A stretch of 64,000 bases of DNA from contig RZUM01000001.1 of the NCBI GenBank assembly GCA_004193205.1, forward strand, positions 500,342-564,341, written 5' to 3'. The notes under the pieces are model-generated. The model was not told the DNA's origin. It made no database searches and worked only from the letters and a program-made list of their open reading frames with translations. Source of the DNA: Gordonia sediminis. Lineage in GTDB: Bacteria; Actinomycetota; Actinomycetes; Mycobacteriales; Mycobacteriaceae. The translations under genes and the position numbers were made by a program. This document shows, piece by piece, positions 8,426 to 15,355 of this stretch. Numbering within the stretch: the stretch's first letter is position 1; each line of letters opens with the position of its first letter.

Positions 8426-9465
8426 GCCGACCCGAGTTCGGCGATCATCTCCAGACCGATGGCGAGGTTGTCGAGCCGAGCCCCGACGGTCTCCCCCGCC
8501 GGATACATCCGCACGGTGTCGACGCCGGCGTCCTGCCAGACCCGCAGACGACGACGCACCATCTCCCGGGTCCCGATGAGCGTGGTGGCCAAGACCATGT
8601 CGTCGGTGATGAGCGCGGCCGCACCGGTGCGGTCGCCCTCCTGCCAGCGAGCACGGACCTCGGCTGCGACATCGGCCCAGCCCTGCCGCGCATAGGCGGC
8701 GTTGTAGAAGTTGGTCGAGGCCGAGCCCATACCGCCCAGACTGAACGCGAGTTCGCCCTTGCGGCCGGCGATGTGGCGCACCATGTCGTCCTCGTCGTCG
8801 AACACAGCGATCTCCGCGCCCTGGCACACATCCAGATCGGCCCGGACCCGCCCGGCCGACGCGAGACCCGCATCGAGATGCTCGAAGTAGGCGCCGGCCC
8901 CTTCCGGCACGAAACTGGTGCCGAGCCAGCCATCGGCGATCGCTCCGGTCAACTCGAGCATCTTCGGCGACAGGGATGCCAGGTAGATCGGGATATCCGG
9001 ATTCGGTGCCATCGACAGGCGCATCGGGCGGGTCGAGTCGTCGGCCGGGATCGTCACGGTCTGACCCTGATAGCTCACCTTGTCGCCGGCGAACACCTGC
9101 CGGATCACGTCGACCGTCTCCCGCATCCGCCGCAGCGGACGGTCGAACGGGACACCGTGCAGACCGGAGATCACCTGTGGCCCCGATGCTCCCAGACCCA
9201 GGAGGAAGCGTCCGTCGCTCAGATCCGCGAGCGTGAGCGCGGCCTGCGCGATGGCCACGGGCGTGCGGGTCCCGATCTGGATCACGCCCGAGCCGAGCGT
9301 GATCCGGTCGGTGCGGGCGGCGAGATAGCCCAACACGGATGGGGCATCCGACCCCCAGGCCTCGGCCACCCAGCACACATCGAGCCCGAGGCGTTCGGCC
9401 TCCAGGACGAAATCGATTGTCTCGGAGCGTGACTGCGATATCTCGACGGTGGTCGCGCTACGCAT
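8422..9465 (-). CDS. Luciferase-like (LLM class) F420-dependent oxidoreductase
   Basis: A 347-residue TIM-barrel flavin/F420 oxidoreductase. Typical segments are AERLGLDVCWVAEAWGSDA, the bulge-forming LGSGVIQIGTRTPVAIAQAALTL and LGLGASGPQVISGLHG near residue 90. Its ATG overlaps the stop codon of the SRPBCC gene by one base (TGATG), so translation is coupled. Its stop lies 4 bp inside the convergent CPBP gene. Substrate is unknown. Confidence 0.85.
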   Translation of the reverse strand: MRSATTVEISQSRSETIDFVLEAERLGLDVCWVAEAWGSDAPSVLGYLAARTDRITLGSGVIQIGTRTPVAIAQAALTLADLSDGRFLLGLGASGPQVISGLHGVPFDRPLRRMRETVDVIRQVFAGDKVSYQGQTVTIPADDSTRPMRLSMAPNPDIPIYLASLSPKMLELTGAIADGWLGTSFVPEGAGAYFEHLDAGLASAGRVRADLDVCQGAEIAVFDDEDDMVRHIAGRKGELAFSLGGMGSASTNFYNAAYARQGWADVAAEVRARWQEGDRTGAAALITDDMVLATTLIGTREMVRRRLRVWQDAGVDTVRMYPAGETVGARLDNLAIGLEMIAELGSA

Positions 9466-9977
9466 CAGCCGACCGCCTCGACCCGGCGCTTGATGTCGGC
9501 GACGGTGCGCGACATCGCTTTCTCGAACTCGCGCATCCGCACGAACACGATCTTCTGCTCCTTGTCGGGCATCGCGTCGATCGCGAACGACAGACCCGAA
9601 CGCGCCGGCCCGATCCGCATCCACTGCCGCAGCAAAGTTCCCCCATCCGTCGCGTCGAGGGTGAACCGCCACAGCGACGACGGGGCGTCCGCATCCCCCA
9701 CCGCCCAGGCGAACCGTCGCGGCGGATCCCACTCGACGACGTGCGACGTCGTCGACCACTCACCGAGGGCGTCGTGCTTGCTGGTGCCGACGAAGGTGCT
9801 CCCGACCCCGGGTGGTGTCGTCGGGTCGGTCCACGACGCCTCGGCGAGCTCATCGCTCATCTCGGGCATCACGGTCACATCGCTGACGACGCCCCACACG
9901 ACCTCCGGCGGCGCATCGATCCACGTGTCGACCTCAACCGTCGGTCCGTCGGCGTAGCGCACTCCGGTCCATTCCAT
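9465..9977 (-). CDS. SRPBCC-family (START-like) protein
   Basis: A 170-residue protein with the polyketide cyclase/SRPBCC pattern: VEVDTWIDAPPEVVWGVVSDVTVMPEM at the start, HVVEWDPPRRFAWAV in the middle and a C-terminal helix. Such proteins bind hydrophobic ligands. It is first in a two-gene unit with the luciferase-like enzyme (TGATG overlap), suggesting they act on the same substrate. Confidence 0.8.
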   Translation of the reverse strand: MEWTGVRYADGPTVEVDTWIDAPPEVVWGVVSDVTVMPEMSDELAEASWTDPTTPPGVGSTFVGTSKHDALGEWSTTSHVVEWDPPRRFAWAVGDADAPSSLWRFTLDATDGGTLLRQWMRIGPARSGLSFAIDAMPDKEQKIVFVRMREFEKAMSRTVADIKRRVEAVG

Positions 9978-10011
9978 GGCAAGACCACCTTCCTCACATC
10001 AGCGTGAGAAG

Positions 10012-10021
10012 AGCGTCTCAT
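10012..10021. promoter_or_regulatory. Shared decamer, possible HxlR site (copy 1)
   Basis: AGCGTCTCAT lies 35 bp upstream of the SRPBCC start. The same ten bases occur at 10579-10588 just upstream of the HxlR gene. The adjacent segment GACCTAGCTGGTC has GACC/GGTC arms. A shared HxlR binding site is inference. Confidence 0.35.
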
Positions 10022-10045
10022 AACTAGACCTAGCTGGTCAACGCT

Positions 10046-10567
10046 TTATTCTGGATCTCGCGACGCGGCGACTCGACGAAATCGTTCGACGATGTCCGGC
10101 CGCTCGCGCAGGTGATCGGGGTAGCCGGGGCCCATACTCATACGGGATTGCTCGATCGGAATGGGCTCACCGCAGTGCTCGCACACGACCGCCACGCTGG
10201 TGTCGTGCCCACAGGCGGTGTGGTGCAACGTGATCGGCGGACCCGATTCGTCGGCCATCCAGCGGTCGCCCCACTGGGTGATGGCCAGGAGCACCCCCCA
10301 CAGGTCCGCGCCCTTGGGTGTGAGCACGTATTCGTGACGCCGCGGCTCGGCCTGATATTCGCGTCGTTCCAGGACACCCGCATCGACCAGTTTCTTCAGG
10401 CGGTCGACGAGGGTGTTGCGTGCTATCCCGAGTTCGCGCTGGATGTCGTCGAACCGCCGGATACCGTAGAAGATCTCGCGCAGCACCAGCACGGTCCAGG
10501 AGTCGCCGACGACATCCATCGTCCGCGCCACCGAGCACGGCCAATTCTCGAATGAGGTCCGTCTCAT
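10046..10567 (-). CDS. HxlR-family winged-helix transcriptional regulator
   Basis: A 173-residue regulator. The HxlR domain covers about residues 8-105, with CSVARTMDVVGDSWTVLVLREIFYGIRRFDDIQ and the wing region YQAEPRRHEYVLTPKG. A C-terminal extension has CGH...CEHCG, a likely zinc-binding knuckle seen in some members. It is transcribed towards the SRPBCC/luciferase-like pair and separated from it by 68 bp, so control of that pair is likely. Confidence 0.88.
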   Translation of the reverse strand: MRRTSFENWPCSVARTMDVVGDSWTVLVLREIFYGIRRFDDIQRELGIARNTLVDRLKKLVDAGVLERREYQAEPRRHEYVLTPKGADLWGVLLAITQWGDRWMADESGPPITLHHTACGHDTSVAVVCEHCGEPIPIEQSRMSMGPGYPDHLRERPDIVERFRRVAASRDPE

Positions 10568-11194
10568 GGGACCAGGTTAGCGTCTCATCTCTGGACTGAG
10601 CAGTTCACAGGGTCACGGGCGTGCAACCTCGGGAAAAAGTTCGGCCCCGGCGCCACACCTGTTCGCCTCCATCATGTTCTCGACAAGACCCCTTCCTGAC
10701 CAGCAGGACTCGGCCTCGAGTTTGCACTCGGAGAGTATCCGCTGTAACAATTCAGTGATTCACAACACTAAACATAGTGGAATGTGTGCCACCCGATCGT
10801 CGCTGGAGTTTACCGAAGATGAGTTCCCCCACCCGCACCCGCCGGAACCTGATCCATCCGAGTCGGGTCGGCTGCGATGGTGGGGACCGCGGTCATAGGG
10901 CTCATCGACTCCATCAGTCGGCGCTGCTCCCTTCCACCGCGGACTGTCCGGATGCGCCTCCCACCTGACCGCGACGGAGATGGCGTGGCCTGCGAGGGGT
11001 GACCCCCTGCACGCCACTGACATCGAGGAACCTTTCGCCCGACGGCGTGTGCCCGGCGCTCGATGTGCCGACCGGACATGGTTTCGAATCTGATCAGTCC
11101 ATGCGTATTCGCTTGCCTGCGGTCTGAGGACCGGGACGCAAGCGTTGCGGATCGACCAATCCACGTGACCAATCCCCAAGAAGAAGGAGAAGGA
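10568..11194. other. 627-bp region without an intact gene
   Basis: No convincing intact reading frame on either strand. It contains a second AGCGTCTCAT decamer at 10579-10588, an AT-richer stretch at about 10740-10800 that could hold promoters, and the frameshifted excalibur-domain remnant at about 10819-11002. The last 30 bp include the purine-rich leader of the small secreted protein. Confidence 0.5.
10819..11002 (+). pseudogene. Remnant of an excalibur-domain secreted protein (frameshifted)
   Basis: The end of this stretch encodes DRDGDGVACEG followed by TGA (10967-11002), the calcium-binding signature of the excalibur domain. Immediately upstream but in another frame is AAPFHRGLSGCASHL (10923-10967), which matches the usual excalibur lead-in (AAPxxRGxPGYxxHL). 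One base is missing at about 10965. Upstream frames carry stop codons, so the gene is probably dead. The 5' limit is a guess (ATG at 10819). Confidence 0.5.
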
Positions 11195-11494
11195 ATGAAG
11201 AAGAAGATCATGGTCGGCGTACTCGGCCTCGGTGCGGGCATCGGGCTCGCTCTCGGTGCTGGTACGGCCTCGGCGGCGTACTGCGACCAGTCGTCGCAGG
11301 GGTGCGAGTCGTCCTCTTCGGCTCCGGGTTCGGGTGCTGGTGCGTTCGGCGCGTTCGGCACCTACGGAGACGTGCACCACGACCTCGCTCACGATCCCTC
11401 CGACGGTGTCAAGGGCGCGGACGGCGGCAAGACCGGTTACAACAACTCCCACCTGGTGGGCAAGCCACCGGTCGATCAGCGGACGTTGAACTGA
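11195..11494 (+). CDS. Small secreted protein, 99 residues
   Basis: A classical Sec signal peptide (MKKKIMVGVLGLGAGIGLAL, then GAGTASA, cleavage about residue 27) is followed by a short mature part of ~72 residues with two cysteines (YCDQSSQGCESSSS), a Gly/Ala/Ser stretch and an acidic C-terminal half. The ribosome-binding site AAGAAGGAGAAGGA directly precedes the ATG at 11195. I do not recognise the family. It is likely exported to the cell wall or medium. Confidence 0.75.
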   Translation: MKKKIMVGVLGLGAGIGLALGAGTASAAYCDQSSQGCESSSSAPGSGAGAFGAFGTYGDVHHDLAHDPSDGVKGADGGKTGYNNSHLVGKPPVDQRTLN

Positions 11495-11513
11495 CCAATC
11501 GGTCCGTGTGCTT

Positions 11514-11538
11514 CGCTCACCTCCGAGGGAGGTGAGCG
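11514..11538. terminator. Hairpin downstream of the small secreted protein
   Basis: CGCTCACCTCC and GGAGGTGAGCG form a perfect 11-bp stem with a 3-base loop, 20 bp after the stop codon. There is no T-tract, as is common for actinobacterial terminators. Confidence 0.6.
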
Positions 11539-11654
11539 TTGCGGTCAGACCGATATACCAACCCCGGATTGAACTCCGAAGTCCGAACCCTCCACATAGC
11601 GATCTCGCGCGGATTACGGTGAGACAGATCGTTCACCGGCTTGGAGGAAGTGAC

Positions 11655-12398
11655 ATGCTCGGGTGGATCCGCAGCCTCGTCTCCGCAGCGGCATCCGGTT
11701 TTGCCCCGGCCGCCCACCCCGGCACCGCGTCTGCAACCCCGTCGTCGAGCTACGCGCTCACCCCGACCGGTGCTCTCAACTGGATCGGGGCGCATCCGAT
11801 CCCGACGGGCTCTGTGATCGACAGCGTCGATGCGGCCAAGTTCCTCCTCAGACAACTCGGCATCACCCCGTTCACGTCGACGATCGGTGCGTGCACCGAC
11901 CTCACCTTCCCACTCGCCGTCGGCGGTGCGGTGCATGGTCCGTACACACCCGGCGTCGGCGACCTGACGATCCAGTTTCCGCCCTATGTCGGGCCGAGGG
12001 TCGATCTGAACGCCGTCCGGAAAGGTGAGGTCCTGTACGGATTCGTCCCGACCGGGATCATCCACGAGTCCTCGAACAAGTCGGGGATGCGTGTGGCCTG
12101 GCTGAACATCGACACCCTGCAGGGCGACGTCGGCGTACCGATGGGCGGGTTCACCGACACGATCCTCGACGCGGTGAAGAAGCGCGCGGCCGAGGCGAAA
12201 ATCCCGCGCGAGGTCGTCAACGGAATCATCGACGGCATGCTCAAGCCCGTGCTCAATCAGATCCCGCAGGCCGGCATGCGCGGCGGTCTCGTCGACACCG
12301 GTTCGGGCACCGTGCTCTCCGCGATCTACGGGACCGTGCAGAGGTCGAACGCGACCTGCCTGTTCGTCCCGAGTCTCGGAATCACCACCGCCAAGTAG
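11655..12398 (+). CDS. Probable secreted protein of unknown function
   Basis: 247 residues. The start at 11655 has GGAGGAAG at 11643-11650. The N-terminus (MLGWIRSLVSAAASGFAPAA) is a short, moderately hydrophobic, signal-like segment ending near TASA, and the rest is a soluble domain with two cysteines (IGACTDLTFPL and NATCLFVPSLG), possibly disulfide-bonded. The segment GDLTIQFPPYVGPRVDLNAV suggests a beta-rich fold. I cannot assign a function. It lies alone, downstream of the other small secreted protein. Confidence 0.7.
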   Translation: MLGWIRSLVSAAASGFAPAAHPGTASATPSSSYALTPTGALNWIGAHPIPTGSVIDSVDAAKFLLRQLGITPFTSTIGACTDLTFPLAVGGAVHGPYTPGVGDLTIQFPPYVGPRVDLNAVRKGEVLYGFVPTGIIHESSNKSGMRVAWLNIDTLQGDVGVPMGGFTDTILDAVKKRAAEAKIPREVVNGIIDGMLKPVLNQIPQAGMRGGLVDTGSGTVLSAIYGTVQRSNATCLFVPSLGITTAK

Positions 12399-12780
12399 AC
12401 ACGGACGCGCCCCGGAACAGTTTCATACCCATCGGGCACTCCGACCACGTTGTCCTACAGTGTCAAAATAGTGTCCCCTGCTGTCAATACCCAATCCGAC
12501 AACCCGGACATGATGTGGATCACAGAGCGCCCGAGGTGAAAGGTGTCCAAGTCCTGACCGTTCACCGTTCCGCCGTAGCGGTTGCGTGGGGTCCGTCGTC
12601 GAAAGCCCTCGATCGACATCAGAAACCGATCGTGAAACCCGCCCCCAAGGACGCGTCGGCATGCCACGCTCTGAATGAGGCGCCGGTCACCCACGCCCGC
12701 GCGACGAATACAGCGCGTCGGACCGTTGCGGTGGGACACACCCGCACCTGGGCACAACGAGGAATCAAGGAGAAACACGC
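12399..12780. other. 382-bp intergenic region upstream of the FadD gene
   Basis: No gene is supported on either strand. An 11-bp-spaced direct repeat, AGTGTCAAAAT then AGTGTCCCCTG (12459-12480), lies one helical turn apart in the AT-richest part and could be an operator. The last 15 bp hold AAGGAG, the ribosome-binding site of the next gene. Confidence 0.4.
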
Positions 12781-14403
12781 ATGTTGAGCACGATGCAAGA
12801 CGTCCCGTTGTCGGTGGCACAGTTGCTGCGGCATGGCAGCACCGTCCACGGTCACGCGGAGGTCGTGACGTGGACCGACGACGGACCCCGACGTCGCAGC
12901 TACGCCGAGGTCGGCCGCCGCTGCGCACAGCTCGCGCACGCGCTGCGCGGCCTGGGTGTCACCGGTGACGAGCGGGTCGCCACGTTCATGTGGAACAACG
13001 CCGAGCACATGGAGGCCTACCTCGCGATCCCGTCGATGGGCGCGGTGCTGCACACGCTCAACATCCGTCTGTTCCCCGAGCAGCTGGTCTTCGTGGCCAA
13101 CCACGCCGAAGACCACGTCATCATCGTCGACCCCACTCTGCTGCCGTTGCTGAGCCCGCTGCTTCCGCAGCTGGGCACCGTCAAGCATCTGATCGTCACC
13201 GGCGACTCCACCGCCGGCGTCGAGGCCCCCGAGGGAATCACCGTCCACTCCTACGAAGCGCTGATCGCCGATCAGCCCGTCGAGTTCGACTGGCCGGAGG
13301 GCGACGAGCGCAACGCGGCCGCGATGTGCTACACCTCCGGCACCACCGGCGACCCGAAAGGTGTTGCCTACTCGCATCGTTCGATCTACCTGCACTCGAT
13401 GCAGGTGTGCATGACCGACGGCCCCGCGCTCAAGCAGGGTGACCGCGCGCTGGCCGTCGTCCCGCAATTCCACGCCATGTCCTGGGGTCTGCCGTATGCC
13501 GCATTCATGATCGGTGCGTCGCTGATCATGCCGGACCGGTTCCTGCAGCCCGAACCGCTGGCCGCGATGATCGCCGCCGAACGGCCCACCTTCTCCGCCG
13601 CCGTTCCCACCATCTGGCTGGGTCTGCACCAGTACCTGGAGCAGCACCCGCAGGACATCTCGTTCATGAAAGACGTCCTCATCGGCGGCTCCGCCGTCCC
13701 GCCGTCGCTGATGCACACCTTCCAGGAAGACCACGGCGTGCAGGTGCTGCACGCGTGGGGCATGACCGAGACCTCACCGCTCGGCTCGGTGGCCCGCCCG
13801 CCCGCCGGCACCGAGGGCGAGGAGCGGTGGCGCTACCGCTACACCCAGGGTCTGTTCCCGGCGTCGGTACAGGCCCGGATCGTCGACGAGCTCGGTGAGG
13901 TCCTCCCCAACGACGGCAAGACCGTCGGCGAACTCGAGGTCCGCGGCCCGTGGATCACCGGTTCCTACTACGGCGTCGACGCGTCGGACAAGTTCCAGGA
14001 CGGCTGGCTGCGCACCGGCGACGTCGGCACCATCACCCCCGACGGTTACCTCACCCTGACCGACCGCACCAAGGACATCATCAAGTCCGGTGGTGAGTGG
14101 ATCTCGTCGGTGGACCTGGAGAACGCGGTCATGGGTCACCCGGACGTCGTCGAGGCGGCCGTCATCGGCGTGCCGGACGCCAAGTGGGACGAGCGCCCGC
14201 TGGTCGCCGTGGTGCTGCGCGAAGGCTCCGACGCCACCCCGGACTCGCTGCGAGAGTTCCTGTCCGACAAGGTCGCCAAGTGGCAGCTGCCGGAGAACTG
14301 GACGGTGATCAACGCGGTCCCGAAGACAAGTGTCGGCAAGTTCGACAAGAAGCGGCTGCGGTCGCAGTACAAGGACGGTGACCTCTCGGTCACACGTCTC
14401 TGA
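12781..14403 (+). CDS. Long-chain fatty-acid-CoA ligase (FadD-type AMP-forming enzyme)
   Basis: A 540-residue adenylate-forming ligase that activates a carboxylic acid through an acyl-AMP to the CoA thioester. The AMP-binding motif MCYTSGTTGDPKGVAYSHRS is near residue 182, the A5 motif HAWGMTETSPL near residue 321, the A8 region DGWLRTGDVGTITPDGYL near residue 408, and the C-terminal catalytic lysine lies in TSVGKFDKKRLR. AAGGAG precedes the ATG by 8 bases. The sequence most resembles medium/long-chain ligases of the AlkK/FadD14 type. It stands alone, ending 11 bp before a hairpin element. Confidence 0.9.
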   Translation: MLSTMQDVPLSVAQLLRHGSTVHGHAEVVTWTDDGPRRRSYAEVGRRCAQLAHALRGLGVTGDERVATFMWNNAEHMEAYLAIPSMGAVLHTLNIRLFPEQLVFVANHAEDHVIIVDPTLLPLLSPLLPQLGTVKHLIVTGDSTAGVEAPEGITVHSYEALIADQPVEFDWPEGDERNAAAMCYTSGTTGDPKGVAYSHRSIYLHSMQVCMTDGPALKQGDRALAVVPQFHAMSWGLPYAAFMIGASLIMPDRFLQPEPLAAMIAAERPTFSAAVPTIWLGLHQYLEQHPQDISFMKDVLIGGSAVPPSLMHTFQEDHGVQVLHAWGMTETSPLGSVARPPAGTEGEERWRYRYTQGLFPASVQARIVDELGEVLPNDGKTVGELEVRGPWITGSYYGVDASDKFQDGWLRTGDVGTITPDGYLTLTDRTKDIIKSGGEWISSVDLENAVMGHPDVVEAAVIGVPDAKWDERPLVAVVLREGSDATPDSLREFLSDKVAKWQLPENWTVINAVPKTSVGKFDKKRLRSQYKDGDLSVTRL

Positions 14404-14414
14404 CCTGACCTGAA

Positions 14415-14490
14415 CGGTTCGTCCCCGGGTGTCGCTATACCCCCCGCGAGCACGCGGAGGGCAAGGCGATACCCGGGGGACGAACTTGGT
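14415..14490. repeat. 76-bp hairpin element, copy 1
   Basis: GTTCGTCCCCGGGTGTCG at the left and CGATACCCGGGGGACGAAC at the right form an inverted repeat enclosing a second small stem CCGCG-AGCA-CGCGG. It lies 11 bp after the FadD stop and 100 bp before the AbiEi-like gene. A near-identical copy in the same orientation lies at 15270-15346, beyond that gene. It may act as a bidirectional terminator. Confidence 0.8.
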
Positions 14491-14536
14491 TTTGTGTCAG
14501 GGGGGGTGTCGTGTGGACCAAATACCTTGCCCGTTC

Positions 14537-14577
14537 AGTATGCATTTCATAGGCTGAAACCCTACGAAACGCATACT
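14537..14577. promoter_or_regulatory. 17-bp inverted repeat, likely AbiEi-type operator
   Basis: AGTATGCATTTCATAGG (14537-14553) and CCTACGAAACGCATACT (14561-14577) are complementary at 15 of 17 positions with a 7-base spacer. It sits just upstream of the ribosome-binding site of the AbiEi-like gene. Characterised AbiEi antitoxins repress their own operon by binding inverted repeats upstream, so this is the probable autoregulatory site. Confidence 0.7.
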
Positions 14578-14590
14578 CTCAGGAGCCGCC

Positions 14591-15247
14591 GTGAAGCATG
14601 CTCGGCACGGAGCACTCCTGCCACCGGAGCTTGCGCGCAATCACCTCGGAGTCATCCGACCACAGGACGCCTCCGAGGTCTACCGCCATCCGCGCCCGGA
14701 ACTGGCCCGGCTCGCCGAGCGAGGCATGCTGCACCGTGCGGCCAACGGGTATTACGTCGTCGTGCCGCGTGCCGACGTCGGGGGCTCGTGGCTCCCCGAG
14801 CTGGAGCCACTCGCTGCTGGTGTCGCGGCATCCATCTACGGAGGGGACGGGGCGATCCTCATGGGTGTAAGTGCCGCGCGTGTGTTGGGTGCGGTCCCGC
14901 GAGCACTCGCCACGGCGATAGTCGCCGTTCCCCGCCAGCACCGACCAATCACGCTCACTGATCGGCCTGCTCAGATTGTCTTCGTTCGCCGAAACCCGGA
15001 TGTTCTGGATGCCGAGCTAGTCGAAACATCGCTTGGCTCAACACTTGCCACGACGCCGGAACAGACCGTACTCGATCTGGCGCACCGTCCTTCGCTCGGC
15101 AACGCCGAAGTCGATGTCCCGGCGATGATCTCGGTCCTCTATCGACGGTGTGATGTCGGACGACTGACGGCCCTCGCGCGCGAGCAGCGACTCAGCTCAT
15201 CACTTCAGCGTGCGAAGAAGTGGCGGCCCACTCATGAACCGAGTTGA
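14591..15247 (+). CDS. AbiEi-like (type IV) antitoxin-family protein, no toxin gene beside it
   Basis: 218 residues. The N-terminal ~75 residues form a winged-helix antitoxin domain (VYRHPRPELARLAERGMLHRAANGYYVVVP), followed by the AbiEi C-terminal domain (ILMGVSAARVLGAVPRALATAIVAVPRQHRP and TTPEQTVLDLA). In complete systems AbiEi neutralises the nucleotidyltransferase toxin AbiEii; none is encoded next to it, so this is an orphan of the kind common in actinobacteria. The start is GTG at 14591, with AGGAG at 14581-14585. It is bracketed by two direct copies of a hairpin element. Confidence 0.75.
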   Translation: MKHARHGALLPPELARNHLGVIRPQDASEVYRHPRPELARLAERGMLHRAANGYYVVVPRADVGGSWLPELEPLAAGVAASIYGGDGAILMGVSAARVLGAVPRALATAIVAVPRQHRPITLTDRPAQIVFVRRNPDVLDAELVETSLGSTLATTPEQTVLDLAHRPSLGNAEVDVPAMISVLYRRCDVGRLTALAREQRLSSSLQRAKKWRPTHEPS

Positions 15248-15269
15248 GCGGGACTCGGTCGCGCGCCAA

Positions 15270-15346
15270 CGGTTCGTCCCCCGGGTATCGCTTCACTCCC
15301 CGCGAGCACGCGGTGGGCGAGACGATACCCGGGGGACGAACTTGGT
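15270..15346. repeat. 76-bp hairpin element, copy 2
   Basis: GTTCGTCCCCCGGGTATCG (15272-15290) and CGATACCCGGGGGACGAAC (15323-15341) form a perfect 19-bp inverted repeat with an inner CCGCG-AGCA-CGCGG stem. It has the same orientation and near-identical sequence as copy 1, including the trailing TTGGTT. It lies between the convergent ends of the AbiEi-like and sulfatase genes, 10 bp from the sulfatase stop, so terminator function is plausible. Confidence 0.8.
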
Positions 15347-15355
15347 TACCCCGGT

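Noticed and set aside
10760-11452. 230-codon frame on the - strand over the small secreted protein
   Set aside because: The + strand has a signal peptide and strong ribosome-binding site; the - frame has no motif and an Arg/Ser/Gly-rich shadow composition.
12619-13752. 377-codon frame on the - strand across the fadD 5' region
   Set aside because: Antisense to a well-supported FadD with all AMP-binding motifs; the translation resembles a reverse shadow.
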